Notes under the pieces: model-generated
Seen by the model: the letters and a program-made list of their open reading frames with translations, nothing else
Database searches by the model: none
Told to the model about the DNA's origin: nothing
Translations under genes and position numbers: made by a program
In this document: positions 18,827 to 28,664 of the stretch, piece by piece
How the letters are laid out: each line of letters begins with the position of its first letter
How positions within the stretch are numbered: position 1 is the first letter of the stretch
From: Marinobacterium arenosum
Lineage (GTDB): Bacteria; Pseudomonadota; Gammaproteobacteria; Pseudomonadales; Balneatricaceae
Reading direction: 5' to 3'
DNA: 64,000 bases
NCBI RefSeq assembly: GCF_019795155.1
Contig: NZ_JAILYN010000005.1
Location: 82,733-146,732, forward strand

Positions 18827-19970
18827 GCAGCCCCAGCAGCGGGCCGGGCAACAGCAGCCAGATCAGCCATTCGATCGGCCAGCCCGGCAGCAGCCAGCCC
18901 AGCAGTGCCACCGACAGGGTGGTCAGGCTGTAGCCGAGACAGTTGATCAGCGTGAGCGCGCTGCCAACCACGGCCGGCGGTGCATGCTGGGCCGACAGGG
19001 TGGACAGCTGCGGCGAGTCGCCGACCACCGAGAAACCCCAGATCAGCCAGAATGGCAGCAGCAGCCAGCCGGGGGCCTGCATCATCAGCGGCGACAGCAG
19101 GCAGCAGAGGCCTGACAGTGCCAGCATCAGGCTGGCGACCGGGCGGCTGCCGAAGCGTAACGACGCCCTGCCGCCCAGAATACAACCGAGGCCGCCGATG
19201 GCGATGATCGCGAAGGTCCACAAGGAGCTGTTCAGCGGACTGTGATGGTAGTCGGCCCAGGCATTCAACCAGAGTGGCGCCAGCGCCCAGACCGCATAGA
19301 GTTCCCACATATGGCCGAAATAGCCGCCGGCGGCGGCCTGCAATGGTCTGTGCCGCAATGCTTGTATCAGCGCCCGCCAGTTCAGCGGCGCGCCCCGGTA
19401 CAGCGCCGGTCCGTCGGGTACGCCAGCCAGTACCAGTAGGCCGGCCAATAGGGTGGTGGCGGCGACTGACAGCATCACCGGCTGCCAATGCTGGCCGATC
19501 AAGCCGGATAGCAGGTGCGGCGAGGCGGTGCCCAGCACCAATGCACCGACCAGGTAGCCCAGCGCTCGGCCCAGCCCTTGCGGATACCAGCCGGTGGCGA
19601 TCTTCATGCCGACCGGGTAGATACCGGCCAGCATCAGGCCATTGATAAAGCGCAGCCACAGCAGCTGATCGAGGGTCTGGCTCCACAGTGCGATTGCCAG
19701 CGAGCAGCCGGCACTCACGGTGGTGCAGGCGAAGAACAGCATCCGGGGCGAGACGCGGTCGGCCAGCGCCAACAGCGCGAACAGCAGTGCACCGGCGATA
19801 AAACCCAGTTGAACCGAATTGGTCACCGCGACAACGGCGCTGTCGGGTAGCGCCCAGCTCTGCTGCAGGGCGGGCAGGATGGCGTTGCCGGCCAGCCAGC
19901 TGATGGTGCCCAATAACTGGGCCAGGATGATCAGTGGCAGGATGCGGCGGGGACGGTCAATGTCGGACAA
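18789..19970 (-). CDS. MFS transporter
   Basis: 393-residue protein with twelve predicted helices in two bundles. The typical loop-2/3 arrangement is seen as ADRVSPRMLFF (about 70-80), and GLMLAGIYPVGMKIATGWYP (about 114-133) is common in CynX/YbfB-like members. It belongs to the major facilitator superfamily; the substrate cannot be assigned. Its 3' end overlaps the Mut7-C gene by 38 bp on the opposite strand. The gene after it on the same strand is a separate small membrane protein, so no operon clue is available. Confidence 0.85.
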   Translation of the reverse strand: MSDIDRPRRILPLIILAQLLGTISWLAGNAILPALQQSWALPDSAVVAVTNSVQLGFIAGALLFALLALADRVSPRMLFFACTTVSAGCSLAIALWSQTLDQLLWLRFINGLMLAGIYPVGMKIATGWYPQGLGRALGYLVGALVLGTASPHLLSGLIGQHWQPVMLSVAATTLLAGLLVLAGVPDGPALYRGAPLNWRALIQALRHRPLQAAAGGYFGHMWELYAVWALAPLWLNAWADYHHSPLNSSLWTFAIIAIGGLGCILGGRASLRFGSRPVASLMLALSGLCCLLSPLMMQAPGWLLLPFWLIWGFSVVGDSPQLSTLSAQHAPPAVVGSALTLINCLGYSLTTLSVALLGWLLPGWPIEWLIWLLLPGPLLGLLSLRRLGRLTDH

Positions 19971-20060
19971 CGGGCAGGCTCCATGCTGGCGAAGAGCACA
20001 GCCTAAGGTTTATCCGGTGCGATGAAAAGAGCGGGTTCGGAACGCTTGTTCACAGGTTCC

Positions 20061-20507
20061 TTAGAGAAACTGCCACCAGCGCACCTTCTTGCGATAGGGG
20101 ATAAACGGCTGGATCTCCTCGAACAACCGGTTCATCTGTTCGACATGGCGCAATTTCAGGGTCTGCTGGTCGGCGTACAGTTTGAGTTCGCTCACCTGGC
20201 CGCGATAGGTCTTGTACAGCAGGGCGTGAACATCGGCCAACGGCAGACTTCGTATGGACTGGTCGCCGTAATTGACCTGTAGTACGCCTTCTGCCACCTG
20301 CAGGCGTTGACTTCGGATACGCCGAAATTCTGTTATCACGTTGGGCAGTCGCAGCAGGACGACCAGCAGAAACAGCGCCGCCGCCAGTTCGATGCTGAAC
20401 AGATCTACCGAGCCGAACAGCGCTAACAAGGCGCCGAGGCCGATCGCCTGCTCGAACGTCTCGAACAGAAAACGCAGTGCGGCAAGCGAGGTTGTTTGAT
20501 ACACCAA
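20061..20507 (-). CDS. Hypothetical small membrane protein
   Basis: 148 residues, family not recognised. Two predicted hydrophobic segments (about 12-32 and 36-52) are followed by a soluble, charged cytoplasmic part (about 60-148) containing LQVAEGVLQVNYGDQSIRSLPLADVHALLY, which could form a PH-like beta domain. The start is probably TTG at 20507: GGAG lies 6 nt upstream and a stop codon precedes in frame; GTG one codon later is the alternative. Neighbours (MFS transporter, thioesterase) do not indicate a role. Confidence 0.6.
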   Translation of the reverse strand: MVYQTTSLAALRFLFETFEQAIGLGALLALFGSVDLFSIELAAALFLLVVLLRLPNVITEFRRIRSQRLQVAEGVLQVNYGDQSIRSLPLADVHALLYKTYRGQVSELKLYADQQTLKLRHVEQMNRLFEEIQPFIPYRKKVRWWQFL

Positions 20508-20628
20508 GATGGACTCCGCCAGTTATTGAGTCTTTGTTCAGTGTAACGGGTCATGGTGGCTTTGGTTGCGGCCAGATGGCCCCTCCGATTGGGGCCATCC
20601 GGCACGTTTCAGATTGGGGGCAGGGTAT

Positions 20629-21114
20629 TTATCCGCTGTCTGGTGACTTACCCGGCCAGCCATCCGGAACCCGCACCGCTTCCACTTCCCCTTCGGCGCA
20701 GGTCACCTGGCCCGACGAGAGGATGCAGCTGAGCAGAATCTTGTTGTCGTGGATCGATTCGAACAGTGCCAGTAGTTCCACCGGCTGGTCGACCGGTACT
20801 GGGTGCAGGTATTCGATCGACAAGCGGTCGGTGCAAAAGCGGATCGGTTCCCCTTCGCCGATCTGGCGTTCGGCCTGCTGGTAGGCCATGGCGATGGCGC
20901 TGCACAGGCAGTGATAATCGATCAGGGCGGCGATCAGGCCGCTGTTCAGGTAGCGCCTGCTGGTGAGCGATTGGTAGTCCGACGGCTGAAAGGTGCAGAT
21001 GGCTCGATCATTCCCTGACCAATAACTCTGGATCCTGAATCCCGGTTCCGGCTTGGCGCCATACCCGAAACATAGGCCGTACGGGATCTGATCCTGGAAC
21101 GCGAGCATGGTCAT
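20629..21114 (-). CDS. Hotdog-fold thioesterase family protein
   Basis: 161 residues resembling PaaI/YbgC-type acyl-CoA thioesterases. The segment YLNSGLIAALIDYHCLCSAIAMA matches the conserved central hotdog helix, where the catalytic acid/His usually lie (N-G-x2-x3-D-x-H pattern, here LNSGLIAALIDYH). A following beta-sheet half (LSIEYLHPVPVDQPVELLALFESIHDNKILLSCILSSG) completes one hotdog domain. The likely role is hydrolysis of a small or medium acyl-CoA; the substrate is unknown. It precedes the liv terminator on the same strand with its own start. Confidence 0.75.
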   Translation of the reverse strand: MTMLAFQDQIPYGLCFGYGAKPEPGFRIQSYWSGNDRAICTFQPSDYQSLTSRRYLNSGLIAALIDYHCLCSAIAMAYQQAERQIGEGEPIRFCTDRLSIEYLHPVPVDQPVELLALFESIHDNKILLSCILSSGQVTCAEGEVEAVRVPDGWPGKSPDSG

Positions 21115-21184
21115 ACCCTATCAGGTTCAATGGTCAGAAATTGGGATGTCCCCGTACTGTTAAGTGTAGATGGCTTGCCACACA

Positions 21185-21214
21185 ACGAAAAACGGCCTCC
21201 CGAGGGAGGCCGTT
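21185..21214 (-). terminator. Rho-independent terminator of the liv operon
   Basis: Stem AACGGCCTCCC/GGGAGGCCGTT with a 2-nt loop. On the minus strand it lies 19 nt after the livF stop and is followed by five T. Confidence 0.9.
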
Positions 21215-21232
21215 ACTGTCGGAGCGTGTCCT

Positions 21233-21934
21233 TTAGCCGCCGAGGTAGGCTTGGCGGACCGCTTCGTTGGTCAACAGCGCGTCGCCGCTGTCTTCCAGTA
21301 CCACCCGGCCGTTTTCCAGCACGTAGCCACGGTCGGCGATACGCAGCGCCTGGTTGGCGTTCTGCTCTACCAGGAAGATGGTCACGCCCTCATCGCGCAG
21401 CTTCTGGATGATGTCGAAGATCTGCTGGATGATGATCGGCGCCAGGCCGAGCGACGGCTCGTCCAGCAGGATCATGCGCGGCTTGGCCATCATCGCCCGG
21501 CCGATCGCCAGCATCTGCTGTTCGCCGCCGGACATGGTGCCGGCCCGCTGGCTGTACCGTTCACGCAGGCGCGGGAACAGTTCCAGCACGTGCTCGGCAG
21601 TGACGTCGGCGTCCGCCTTGCTGCGGAAGTAGGAGCCCATATAGAGATTCTCTTCCACGGTCAGGCCGCTGAATACGCGACGCCCTTCCGGCACGATCGC
21701 CAACCCCTGCTGCATGATCATCGACGTGGGCTGGCCGGTGATCTCCTTGCCGTCGAAGATTACCTTGCCGGAGCTGGCCTGAGGGTCACCGCAGATGGTC
21801 ATCATCAGGGTGGTCTTGCCGGCGCCGTTGGCGCCGATCAGGGTAACGATCTCGCCCTGGCGTACTTCGACGGAGACATCGTGCAGCGCCTGAATCTGAC
21901 CGTAATGGGTGTTTACGTTTTCAATTCGCAGCAT
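21233..21934 (-). CDS. livF: Branched-chain amino acid ABC transporter ATP-binding protein LivF
   Basis: 233-residue ATPase. It has Walker A GANGAGKTT, the signature MSGGEQQMLAIGRAMMAKP, and Walker B ILLDEPSLGLAP, which is the LivF-type wording. The C-terminal ADRGYVLENGRVVLEDSG is typical. It powers import of leucine, isoleucine and valine together with LivG. Last gene of the livKHMGF operon, starting 1 nt after the livG stop and followed by a strong terminator. Confidence 0.95.
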   Translation of the reverse strand: MLRIENVNTHYGQIQALHDVSVEVRQGEIVTLIGANGAGKTTLMMTICGDPQASSGKVIFDGKEITGQPTSMIMQQGLAIVPEGRRVFSGLTVEENLYMGSYFRSKADADVTAEHVLELFPRLRERYSQRAGTMSGGEQQMLAIGRAMMAKPRMILLDEPSLGLAPIIIQQIFDIIQKLRDEGVTIFLVEQNANQALRIADRGYVLENGRVVLEDSGDALLTNEAVRQAYLGG

Positions 21935-21935
21935 C

Positions 21936-22703
21936 TTATTCCTCCCCGAGGTACGCTTTGATCACGTCCGGATTGTTCTTCACTTCGTCCGGAGTGCCGT
22001 CCGCCAGCGGGGTGCCCTGGGCGATTACGTAGATGTGATCGGAGATCCCCATTACCAGGCCCATATCGTGCTCGATCAGCAGTACCGAGATCTCGTGCTC
22101 ATCGCGCAGCTGGATGATCAGCTCGTCCAGCTCCTTGGTCTCGTTCGGGTTCAAACCGGCCGCCGGTTCGTCCAGCAGCAGCAGTTCCGGCTGAGTCACC
22201 ATGCAGCGGGCGATCTCCAGACGACGCTGCTGGCCGTAGGCTAGGTTGCCGGCTTCGCGGTTGGCGAACTCCAGCAGATCGACCTCTTTCAGCCAGTAGG
22301 CGGCACGGTCCATTGCCTCGTCCTGCAGGCGGCGATAGCTCGGCGTTTTGAACAGGCCGGACAGCAGGTTGGTGTTGAGGTGACGGTGCTGGGCAACCAG
22401 CATGTTCTCAATCACCGTCATTTTGGAGAACAGGCGTACGTGCTGGAAGGTGCGTACCAGCCCCTTGCGGGAGATCTGGAAGTCTTTCAGCCCGGCAATC
22501 TGCTCGCCTTTGAACATGACACTGCCGTCGGACGGGATATAGAAGCCCGACAGGCAGTTGAACACGGTTGTTTTACCGGCGCCGTTGGGGCCGATAATGG
22601 ATACGATCTGTCGGTTCTTGACGCTCAGGTTAACGCCGTTTACCGCCACCAGGCCGCCGAAGCGCATGGTCAGACCGTTAACATCAAGCAGTAACTGACT
22701 CAT
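21936..22703 (-). CDS. livG: Branched-chain amino acid ABC transporter ATP-binding protein LivG
   Basis: 255-residue ATPase partner of LivF. It has Walker [10 protein letters not shown], signature [13 protein letters not shown], and Walker [16 protein letters not shown], the canonical LivG form. The C-terminus ([29 protein letters not shown]) matches the family end. Its start codon overlaps the livM stop by 4 nt, indicating translational coupling. Confidence 0.95.
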   Translation of the reverse strand: MSQLLLDVNGLTMRFGGLVAVNGVNLSVKNRQIVSIIGPNGAGKTTVFNCLSGFYIPSDGSVMFKGEQIAGLKDFQISRKGLVRTFQHVRLFSKMTVIENMLVAQHRHLNTNLLSGLFKTPSYRRLQDEAMDRAAYWLKEVDLLEFANREAGNLAYGQQRRLEIARCMVTQPELLLLDEPAAGLNPNETKELDELIIQLRDEHEISVLLIEHDMGLVMGISDHIYVIAQGTPLADGTPDEVKNNPDVIKAYLGEE

Positions 22704-23953
22704 TGATTCAGCTCCAAATGCGGACGTTTCATCGGTACCAGGCCTTGTGGGCGCCAGCGCATCATCACCACCATCAGCAATCCGAACAGCAGCATGCGGT
22801 ATTCGGAGAACTCACGGGCCAACTCCGGCAGGATGGTCATCACGATCGCCGCCAGGATGACGCCGATCTGTGAGCCCATGCCGCCGAGCACCACGATCGC
22901 CAGGATGATGGCCGATTCGATGAAGATGAACGATTCCGGGCTGATGAAACCCTGTCGCGCGGCGAAGAAAGCGCCGGCGAAACCTGCAGTGGAGGCGCCC
23001 AGGGTGAATGCGGACAGCTTGATGATGGTGCGGTTCAGACCGAGCGAGCGACAGGCGATCTCGTCCTCGCGCAGTGCCTCCCAGGCGCGGCCGATCGGCA
23101 TCCGGGTCAGCCGGTTGATCACGTAGACCACGAACAGCATCAGTATCACGGCGATCAGGTACAGGAAGATCACCTTGTAGGAGCTGGAGTAGTCGATGCC
23201 CATCCACTCATGGAACGGGACGTTGCCTTCCTCCTTGGCGCGGCGGGTGAACTCCAGGCCGAACAGGGTCGGCTTCTCGATGCCGGAGATGCCGTTCGGG
23301 CCACCGGTCAGCGCGGTCCAGTTGTTCAGCAGGATACGGATAATCTCACCGAAACCCAGTGTAACGATCGCCAGGTAGTCACCGCGCAGTCGCAACACAG
23401 GGAAGCCGAGGATAAAGCCGAAGGTGGCCGCCAGGCCGGCGGCGATCGGCAGGCAGGCCCAGAACGACAGGCCGAAGTACTGCGACAGCAGCGCGTAGGT
23501 GTAGGCACCCACCGCGTAGAAGGCGACGAAGCCCAGGTCGAGCAGACCGGCCAGGCCGACCACGATGTTCAGGCCCAGGCCCAGCATGATGTAGATCAGC
23601 GTCAGGGTGGCCAGGTCGACCGCGCCGCGCGAAACCATGAACGGCCACACCAGCAGGCCGACGATCAGCGCTGCCAGCAGCCAGGGCTTCAAGGTGGCGC
23701 GTTTTTCCTCGGCCGGCAGCAGGGCGCCGATTTTCGGCTTCGGCAGTTTACCGAACAGTGTGTCGATCCGGTCGGCGAACAGCTGGGCCAGGAATACCAG
23801 CACGATGCCGCCGACAATCCAGCTCCATTGCTCGCCGCTGGCGCCGCTGACGGTTAGGGTCGTGCCCTCGGTGTTCAGCTTGACGCCGATCATCAGGCAG
23901 GCCAGTACGAAGGTGATACCGGCGGCGAAGATTGCGTTGTAGATCTTGCTCAT
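22700..23953 (-). CDS. livM: Branched-chain amino acid ABC transporter permease LivM
   Basis: 417-residue inner-membrane permease. Membrane helices run through the length, and the central region has [25 protein letters not shown] and the EAA-like [23 protein letters not shown], both characteristic of LivM. The N-terminal extension of about 100 residues with an extra helix pair is a feature of the long, E. coli-type LivM. It joins LivH to form the channel. The ATG overlaps the last base of the livH stop. Confidence 0.95.
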   Translation of the reverse strand: MSKIYNAIFAAGITFVLACLMIGVKLNTEGTTLTVSGASGEQWSWIVGGIVLVFLAQLFADRIDTLFGKLPKPKIGALLPAEEKRATLKPWLLAALIVGLLVWPFMVSRGAVDLATLTLIYIMLGLGLNIVVGLAGLLDLGFVAFYAVGAYTYALLSQYFGLSFWACLPIAAGLAATFGFILGFPVLRLRGDYLAIVTLGFGEIIRILLNNWTALTGGPNGISGIEKPTLFGLEFTRRAKEEGNVPFHEWMGIDYSSSYKVIFLYLIAVILMLFVVYVINRLTRMPIGRAWEALREDEIACRSLGLNRTIIKLSAFTLGASTAGFAGAFFAARQGFISPESFIFIESAIILAIVVLGGMGSQIGVILAAIVMTILPELAREFSEYRMLLFGLLMVVMMRWRPQGLVPMKRPHLELNQ

Positions 23954-24879
23954 CAGACTTTCTCCACCTCCGGTTTACCCAGCAGACCACTCGGCCGGAA
24001 CAGCAGGATCAGTACCAGCAGGCTGAAGGCGACGACGTCCTTGTATTCGGACGGGAAATAGGCGGAGGTCAGCGCTTCGGTAACGCCCAGAATCAGGCCG
24101 CCGAGCATCGCGCCCGGAATCGAGCCGATACCGCCCAACACCGCAGCGGTGAAGGCTTTCAGGCCGGCCATGAAGCCGACGAACGGGTTGACCACGCCGT
24201 AGTACAAGCCCAACAGCAGGCCGGCGATGGCGGCCAGCGCGGCGCCGATGACGAAGGTCATCGAGATGATCTTGTTGGTATTGATACCCAGCAGGTTGGT
24301 CATGCCCAGGTCTTCAGAGCAGGCGCGGCAGGCGCGGCCCATGCGAGACTTGGAGATGAACAGGGTCAGGCCGGCCATGGTGAGGAAGGTAGCCAGCCAG
24401 ATCAGCAACTGCATGTAGGAGAAGGAGACCTCGAACACCGACGGATCGCCGAAGGTCCAGCCACCGGAAATCTGCGGCGGCAGCGCCACGTCGCGCGAAC
24501 CCTGCGACAGAACCACGAAGTTCTGCAGGAAGATCGACATACCGATCGCGGAGATCAGTGCGATCAGTCGGTTGGAGCCGCGCAGCGGCCGGTAGGCCAC
24601 CCGCTCAACGGTCCAGCCGTAGGTGCTGGAGGTGATGATGGCGATAATCAGCGCGATCAACAGGACGATCGGCAGGCTCACCAGCCCCATGCTCATCAGA
24701 CCGGCAATCACGATGAAGGTAACGTAAGAGCCGATCATGTAAATTTCGCCGTGCGCGAAATTGATCATGCCGATGATGCCGTAGACCATCGTGTAGCCAA
24801 TGGCGATCAGGGCATAGGTGGACCCGATAGTCAGCCCGTTAATGAGCTGCTGGATTAGGTACAGGGAAGTTTCGGTCAT
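23953..24879 (-). CDS. livH: Branched-chain amino acid ABC transporter permease LivH
   Basis: 308-residue permease. The start at 24879 ([34 protein letters not shown]) is chosen because the upstream frame extension to 24921 would add 14 residues running into a hairpin and is unlike the family. [20 protein letters not shown] is the LivH signature. The C-terminal [30 protein letters not shown] is also typical. It follows livK after a 72-bp gap with a hairpin. Confidence 0.95.
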   Translation of the reverse strand: MTETSLYLIQQLINGLTIGSTYALIAIGYTMVYGIIGMINFAHGEIYMIGSYVTFIVIAGLMSMGLVSLPIVLLIALIIAIITSSTYGWTVERVAYRPLRGSNRLIALISAIGMSIFLQNFVVLSQGSRDVALPPQISGGWTFGDPSVFEVSFSYMQLLIWLATFLTMAGLTLFISKSRMGRACRACSEDLGMTNLLGINTNKIISMTFVIGAALAAIAGLLLGLYYGVVNPFVGFMAGLKAFTAAVLGGIGSIPGAMLGGLILGVTEALTSAYFPSEYKDVVAFSLLVLILLFRPSGLLGKPEVEKV

Positions 24880-24900
24880 ATTTCGGGACCTGAATAATAG

Positions 24901-24935
24901 AACACCTTGATTCCGGATCACGAAATCAAGGTGTT
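24901..24935 (-). terminator. Hairpin between livK and livH, probable attenuating terminator
   Basis: Inverted repeat with 12-bp arms (AACACCTTGATT and its complement) and an 11-nt loop, 17 nt after the livK stop. It lacks a strong T tract, which suggests partial termination or mRNA stabilisation. That would raise binding-protein levels over the permease genes, as is known for other liv operons. Confidence 0.6.
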
Positions 24936-24951
24936 GTTTGGTTCAGAGAAC

Positions 24952-26064
24952 TTACTTGACGGCGGTTTTGGAGCCGTCAGCGTGCCAGTTGTAAACCACG
25001 AAGGAGAACTGCTTCAGGTCGCCTTTAGCGTCGAACTCCAGTTTGCCGGTAGTGGTGTCGAAGGCGTTGCCGCGCATGTATTCAGCCAGCTCGTCCGGTG
25101 AAACGGAGCCGGTCGCCTTCATGGAATCGGTCATTACCTGCAGGGCGGAGTAAGCCGGGAATACGAACGGACCGGTCGGGTCTTCACCCTTGGCCTTGAA
25201 TGCCGCTACCAGCTTCTGGTTTTCCGGGTCCTGGTCGAAGCTCTGCGGCAGGGTTACCAGCAGGCCTTCGGATGCTTCACCGGCGATCTTGGAGATATCC
25301 GGGTTACCCACGCCTTCCGGGCCCATGAACTTGGCACCGAAGCCTTTCTCTTTGGACTGACGCAGGATCAGGCCCAGTTCCGGGTGATAGCCGCCGTAGT
25401 AAACGAAGTCGACGTTTTCTTTCTTCAGCTTGGCGATCAGCGCGGAGAAGTCTTTGTCGCCAGCGGTGACACCTTCAAACATCACCGGCTTGATACCCGC
25501 CTTTTCCACTTCGTTCTTCACGGAGGTGGCCAGGCCTTCGCCGTACTGTTGCTTGTCGTGGATGATCGCCATGCGCTGCGGCTTGACGGAGTTGATAATG
25601 TAGCTGGCTGCGAACGGGCCCTGCAGGCTGTCCAGGCCGATGGTGCGGAAGATCAGCTGGTGACCTTTCTCAGTGATGGTCGGCGAGGTGGAAGCCGCAG
25701 TGATCATCAGCACGCCTTCTTCCTCATAGATGTCGGACGCCGGCTCGGTCGAGCTTGAGCACAGGTGACCGATCACATGCTGGATGCCGTCGTTGACGAT
25801 CTTGTTGGCTACCGCCACCGCCTGCTTCGGATCGCAGGCATCATCGTAGATTACCCCTTCCAGCTCCATGCCGTTGACGCCGCCGGCTTTGTTGATCTGT
25901 TCGATCGCCATCATGGCGCCGATCTTCTGCATGTCGCCGTACTGGGCTACCGGACCGGTGGCCGGACCTGCGATACCGATCTTCAGTGTGTCCGCCTGTG
26001 CCATGGCGGCTGTGCCCATTACTGCCAGTGCGACTGCTTTCAGCGTCGTTTTCAGTGTTTTCAT
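24952..26064 (-). CDS. livK: Branched-chain amino acid ABC transporter substrate-binding protein LivK/LivJ
   Basis: 370-residue periplasmic binding protein. The start at 26064 gives a clean signal peptide (MKTLKTTLKAVALAVMGTAAMAQA, cleavage about residue 24). The mature part has TLKIGIAGPATGPVAQYGD, VIYDDACDPKQAVAVANKIV and IGHLCSSSTEPASDIYEEEGV, the disulphide loop typical of LivJ/LivK. It delivers Leu/Ile/Val to LivHM. First gene of the operon; high expression is expected relative to the downstream genes because of the hairpin at 24901-24935. Confidence 0.93.
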   Translation of the reverse strand: MKTLKTTLKAVALAVMGTAAMAQADTLKIGIAGPATGPVAQYGDMQKIGAMMAIEQINKAGGVNGMELEGVIYDDACDPKQAVAVANKIVNDGIQHVIGHLCSSSTEPASDIYEEEGVLMITAASTSPTITEKGHQLIFRTIGLDSLQGPFAASYIINSVKPQRMAIIHDKQQYGEGLATSVKNEVEKAGIKPVMFEGVTAGDKDFSALIAKLKKENVDFVYYGGYHPELGLILRQSKEKGFGAKFMGPEGVGNPDISKIAGEASEGLLVTLPQSFDQDPENQKLVAAFKAKGEDPTGPFVFPAYSALQVMTDSMKATGSVSPDELAEYMRGNAFDTTTGKLEFDAKGDLKQFSFVVYNWHADGSKTAVK

Positions 26065-26420
26065 CAATCTGCCCCTTAGAAGAGTGGATTCCGTTGTTGT
26101 TCTTTGTTTTAGAAACCATATTCGGAGTCTTTCAAGCGCAAACACTACCGTTACCCGAAAGTTGAATCAATGCCCAAATTTCAATTGCTTAACAAGGATT
26201 TCTATTAGCAGTTGCTGATTGATTCGGGCCTGTGCGCGTAAGTGATTACTACGGCGCTGGTTGGCCTGCATCAAACCGGGCTATCAATACCGTCTATCGG
26301 ACGGCGGGTCTGCGTCAGGTTGGCTTCTAATCAACTGATATTAATAACAAATCTAAGCTTAGAATAGTTTTGTTCGTTAAATTGACAATTTTCGTCTCTG
26401 CGGGCTTTTGGCGGAGAGTT
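26065..26420. other. Gene-free region upstream of livK
   Basis: About 355 bp holding the livK promoter region but no convincing gene. A minus-strand TTGAAA with a TA-rich segment 17 bp downstream (around 26115-26145) is a weak promoter candidate for livK. The 26330-26400 part is A/T-rich. Confidence 0.4.
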
Positions 26421-26562
26421 GTAGCCGCTTGCTCCGAGGGCGACATCCATGGATTAAGCCAGACCCGTCGCGGTCGGTACCCAAAGGGCATGCCAAGCCC
26501 GCGGCTACCTGTTGCCTGTCGTAGCAGCCCACGCTCCTCTCTGCGGGCGACTGCCATGTAGC
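26421..26562. repeat. Composite REP-like repeat left of the acyl-CoA synthetase gene
   Basis: An 88-bp unit (26421-26508) ends in GTAGCCGC and its complement GCGGCTAC and contains CTCCGAGGGCGACATCC and GTCGCGGTCGGTA. A partial second unit (26521-26562) begins GTAGCAGCCC. The same 88-bp unit occurs inverted at 28417-28504, on the other side of the gene. Confidence 0.75.
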
Positions 26563-26646
26563 AGCGGCCGGTCACCTGCTCTACGCTGAACAATGCCCCC
26601 AGTGGGCAGATAGATCTTATCGTGCCGACGGGACAAGGAGATCATC

Positions 26647-28332
26647 ATGGTGCAGCACGCCGCAGACCGGATTCCGGAATATCTCAATCCACACAACTTC
26701 ACCAGCCTGCCACAACTACTGGATTACCTCAGCCAGCGCTATGGCGAACGGCCAGCCTTTACCAGCTTCGGGCAGACCCTCAGTTTCCGGCAGCTGGACC
26801 GGTTGTCGGCGGCGTTTGCCGGTTACCTGCAGCAGCAGACCTCGCTGGAACCGGGTGACCGGATAGCGATTCAGCTGCCCAACCTGATCCAGTATCCGGT
26901 GGTGTTGTTCGGTGCGCTGCGCGCCGGGCTGGTGGTGGTCAACACCAACCCTCTCTACACCCCAGCCGAGATGCGTCACCAGTTCCGCGACGCCGGCGTC
27001 AAGGCGCTGGTAGTCCATCGCAGCATGGCTGGCAAGGTCGAGGCGATCCTGGACCAGGTGGAGCTGGACTATATCTTCACCACCCAGGTGGGTGACCTGC
27101 ACGATCCGATCAGGCGGGTGCTGCTGAATGCGGCGGTGAAATACCTTAAGAAGATGGAACCGGCTTACTGCCTGCCGACTGAGCTGCCGCTGCTGGAGGC
27201 GTTGAATATGGGACGGAAGTCGCGCTTTCGGCCGATGGATTACCAGCCGGGTGATCTGGCGGTACTGCAATACACCGGCGGCACGACCGGCGTCGCCAAG
27301 GGAGCGATGCTGACGCATGCCAACCTGATCAGCAATATGTTGCAGGCCCAACAACTTCTGGACCGGGCGCCGAAAGGCTGGCAGGAGCTGGTGGTGGCAC
27401 CGCTGCCGCTGTACCACATTTACGCATTCCTGATCAGCCTGGTGGTGATGTCATCCGGTGGGCACAGCCTGCTGATCACCAACCCGCGTGACCTGAACGG
27501 TTTCGTGGCCACGCTGAAAAAGGCTTCGCCGACCGCCTTTATCGGCCTCAACACGCTATTTGTCGCGTTGTGCGGCCTACCGGCGTTCCGCGCGCTCGAT
27601 TTCAGCCGCCTTCGGCTGACAGTATCCGGCGGGATGGCATTAACCCAGGCGGCGGCCGATCAGTGGCATCAGGTGACCGGCTGCCCGGTGACCGAAGGCT
27701 ACGGCTTGACCGAAGCCTCACCGGTGGTGGCGTTCAATCCGCCCGATGCTGTCCGTTTTGGCACGATCGGCGTGCCGATGGCTGCCAGCGAGGTCAAGGT
27801 GGTCGACCAGCAGCATGTGCGGGTCAATGATGGCGAAAAAGGGATGCTCTGTGTGCGAGGACCTCAGGTGATGAAGGGCTACTGGCGCAAACCCAAGGCC
27901 ACCGCGAAGGCTTTTACCGCCGATGGCTACCTGATCACCGGCGATATCGCGATCCAGGAAGCGGACGGCTACCTGCGTATCGTCGACCGGGCCAAGGATG
28001 TGATTATCGTCTCCGGCTTCAATGTCTATCCGGCCGAGGTAGAGGACCGGGTCTGCACCCATCCCGATGTCATCGAGTGCGCTGCCATCGGCGTACCAGA
28101 CGAACATTCTGGTGAAGTGGTGCAGCTCTATGTGGTGCTGCGTGAAGGGGCTCAATTGGACGAGGCGGCTGTGATCGACTGGTGTGCTGAACATCTGGCA
28201 CGCTACAAGATTCCGCGCCGGGTGATTGCCGTTACCGAACTGCCGAAGACCAATGTCGGCAAGGTGTTGCGCCGGGAACTTCGTGACCAGGCGGTCCAGT
28301 CGAAGGCTGCTGACCAGCAGCGGGCGTCTTAA
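26647..28332 (+). CDS. Long-chain acyl-CoA synthetase (FadD-like, AMP-binding)
   Basis: 561-residue adenylate-forming ligase that activates fatty acids to acyl-CoA. The P-loop-like AMP motif YTGGTTGVAKGAMLTHANL (about residue 212) and the later GYGLTEASPVVAFNPP and DGYLRIVDRAKDVIIVSGFNVYPAEVED motifs are intact, as is the catalytic Lys region PKTNVGKVLRREL near the C-terminus. ATG at 26647 is preceded by AAGGAG at 26635-26640. The gene is isolated, with inverted copies of the same repeat on either side. Similarity is highest to FadD proteins, but other medium/long-chain acyl ligases are possible. Confidence 0.88.
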   Translation: MVQHAADRIPEYLNPHNFTSLPQLLDYLSQRYGERPAFTSFGQTLSFRQLDRLSAAFAGYLQQQTSLEPGDRIAIQLPNLIQYPVVLFGALRAGLVVVNTNPLYTPAEMRHQFRDAGVKALVVHRSMAGKVEAILDQVELDYIFTTQVGDLHDPIRRVLLNAAVKYLKKMEPAYCLPTELPLLEALNMGRKSRFRPMDYQPGDLAVLQYTGGTTGVAKGAMLTHANLISNMLQAQQLLDRAPKGWQELVVAPLPLYHIYAFLISLVVMSSGGHSLLITNPRDLNGFVATLKKASPTAFIGLNTLFVALCGLPAFRALDFSRLRLTVSGGMALTQAAADQWHQVTGCPVTEGYGLTEASPVVAFNPPDAVRFGTIGVPMAASEVKVVDQQHVRVNDGEKGMLCVRGPQVMKGYWRKPKATAKAFTADGYLITGDIAIQEADGYLRIVDRAKDVIIVSGFNVYPAEVEDRVCTHPDVIECAAIGVPDEHSGEVVQLYVVLREGAQLDEAAVIDWCAEHLARYKIPRRVIAVTELPKTNVGKVLRRELRDQAVQSKAADQQRAS

Positions 28333-28370
28333 GTCGTTGACTCGGGCTCTGGCTGCGGTGGATTTGAAAT

Positions 28371-28504
28371 AGCCCGCAGATGTCGCCCGCGGAGCGGGCT
28401 GCTACGGCAGGGCACTGTAGCTGCGGGCTTGGCATGCCCTTTGGATGCCGACCGCGACGTATCTGGCTTAGTTCGCGGATGTCGCCCTCAGAGCGGGCTG
28501 CTAC
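28371..28504. repeat. Composite REP-like repeat right of the acyl-CoA synthetase gene (inverted copy)
   Basis: The 88-bp unit at 28417-28504 is the inverse of 26421-26508 (same length and shared CGGTCGG, GGGCATGCCAAGCCCGC segments). A partial unit at 28371-28405 matches the second half of the left composite. The two composites therefore flank the gene as large inverted repeats. Confidence 0.75.
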
Positions 28505-28664
28505 GCATCGAGCCTGGGGCACCACTGCCACCGCCGCATCTATCCTGCAGAAACACTGGCAAAAAACATTACGCAGATGCGAAATCAGTGGCTGAGGGCA
28601 GTTGGGGCTGGAGGAGCCTAGTGGAACAGGAACGCCATCCTGGCATTCCAGTGACGGATCGAGA

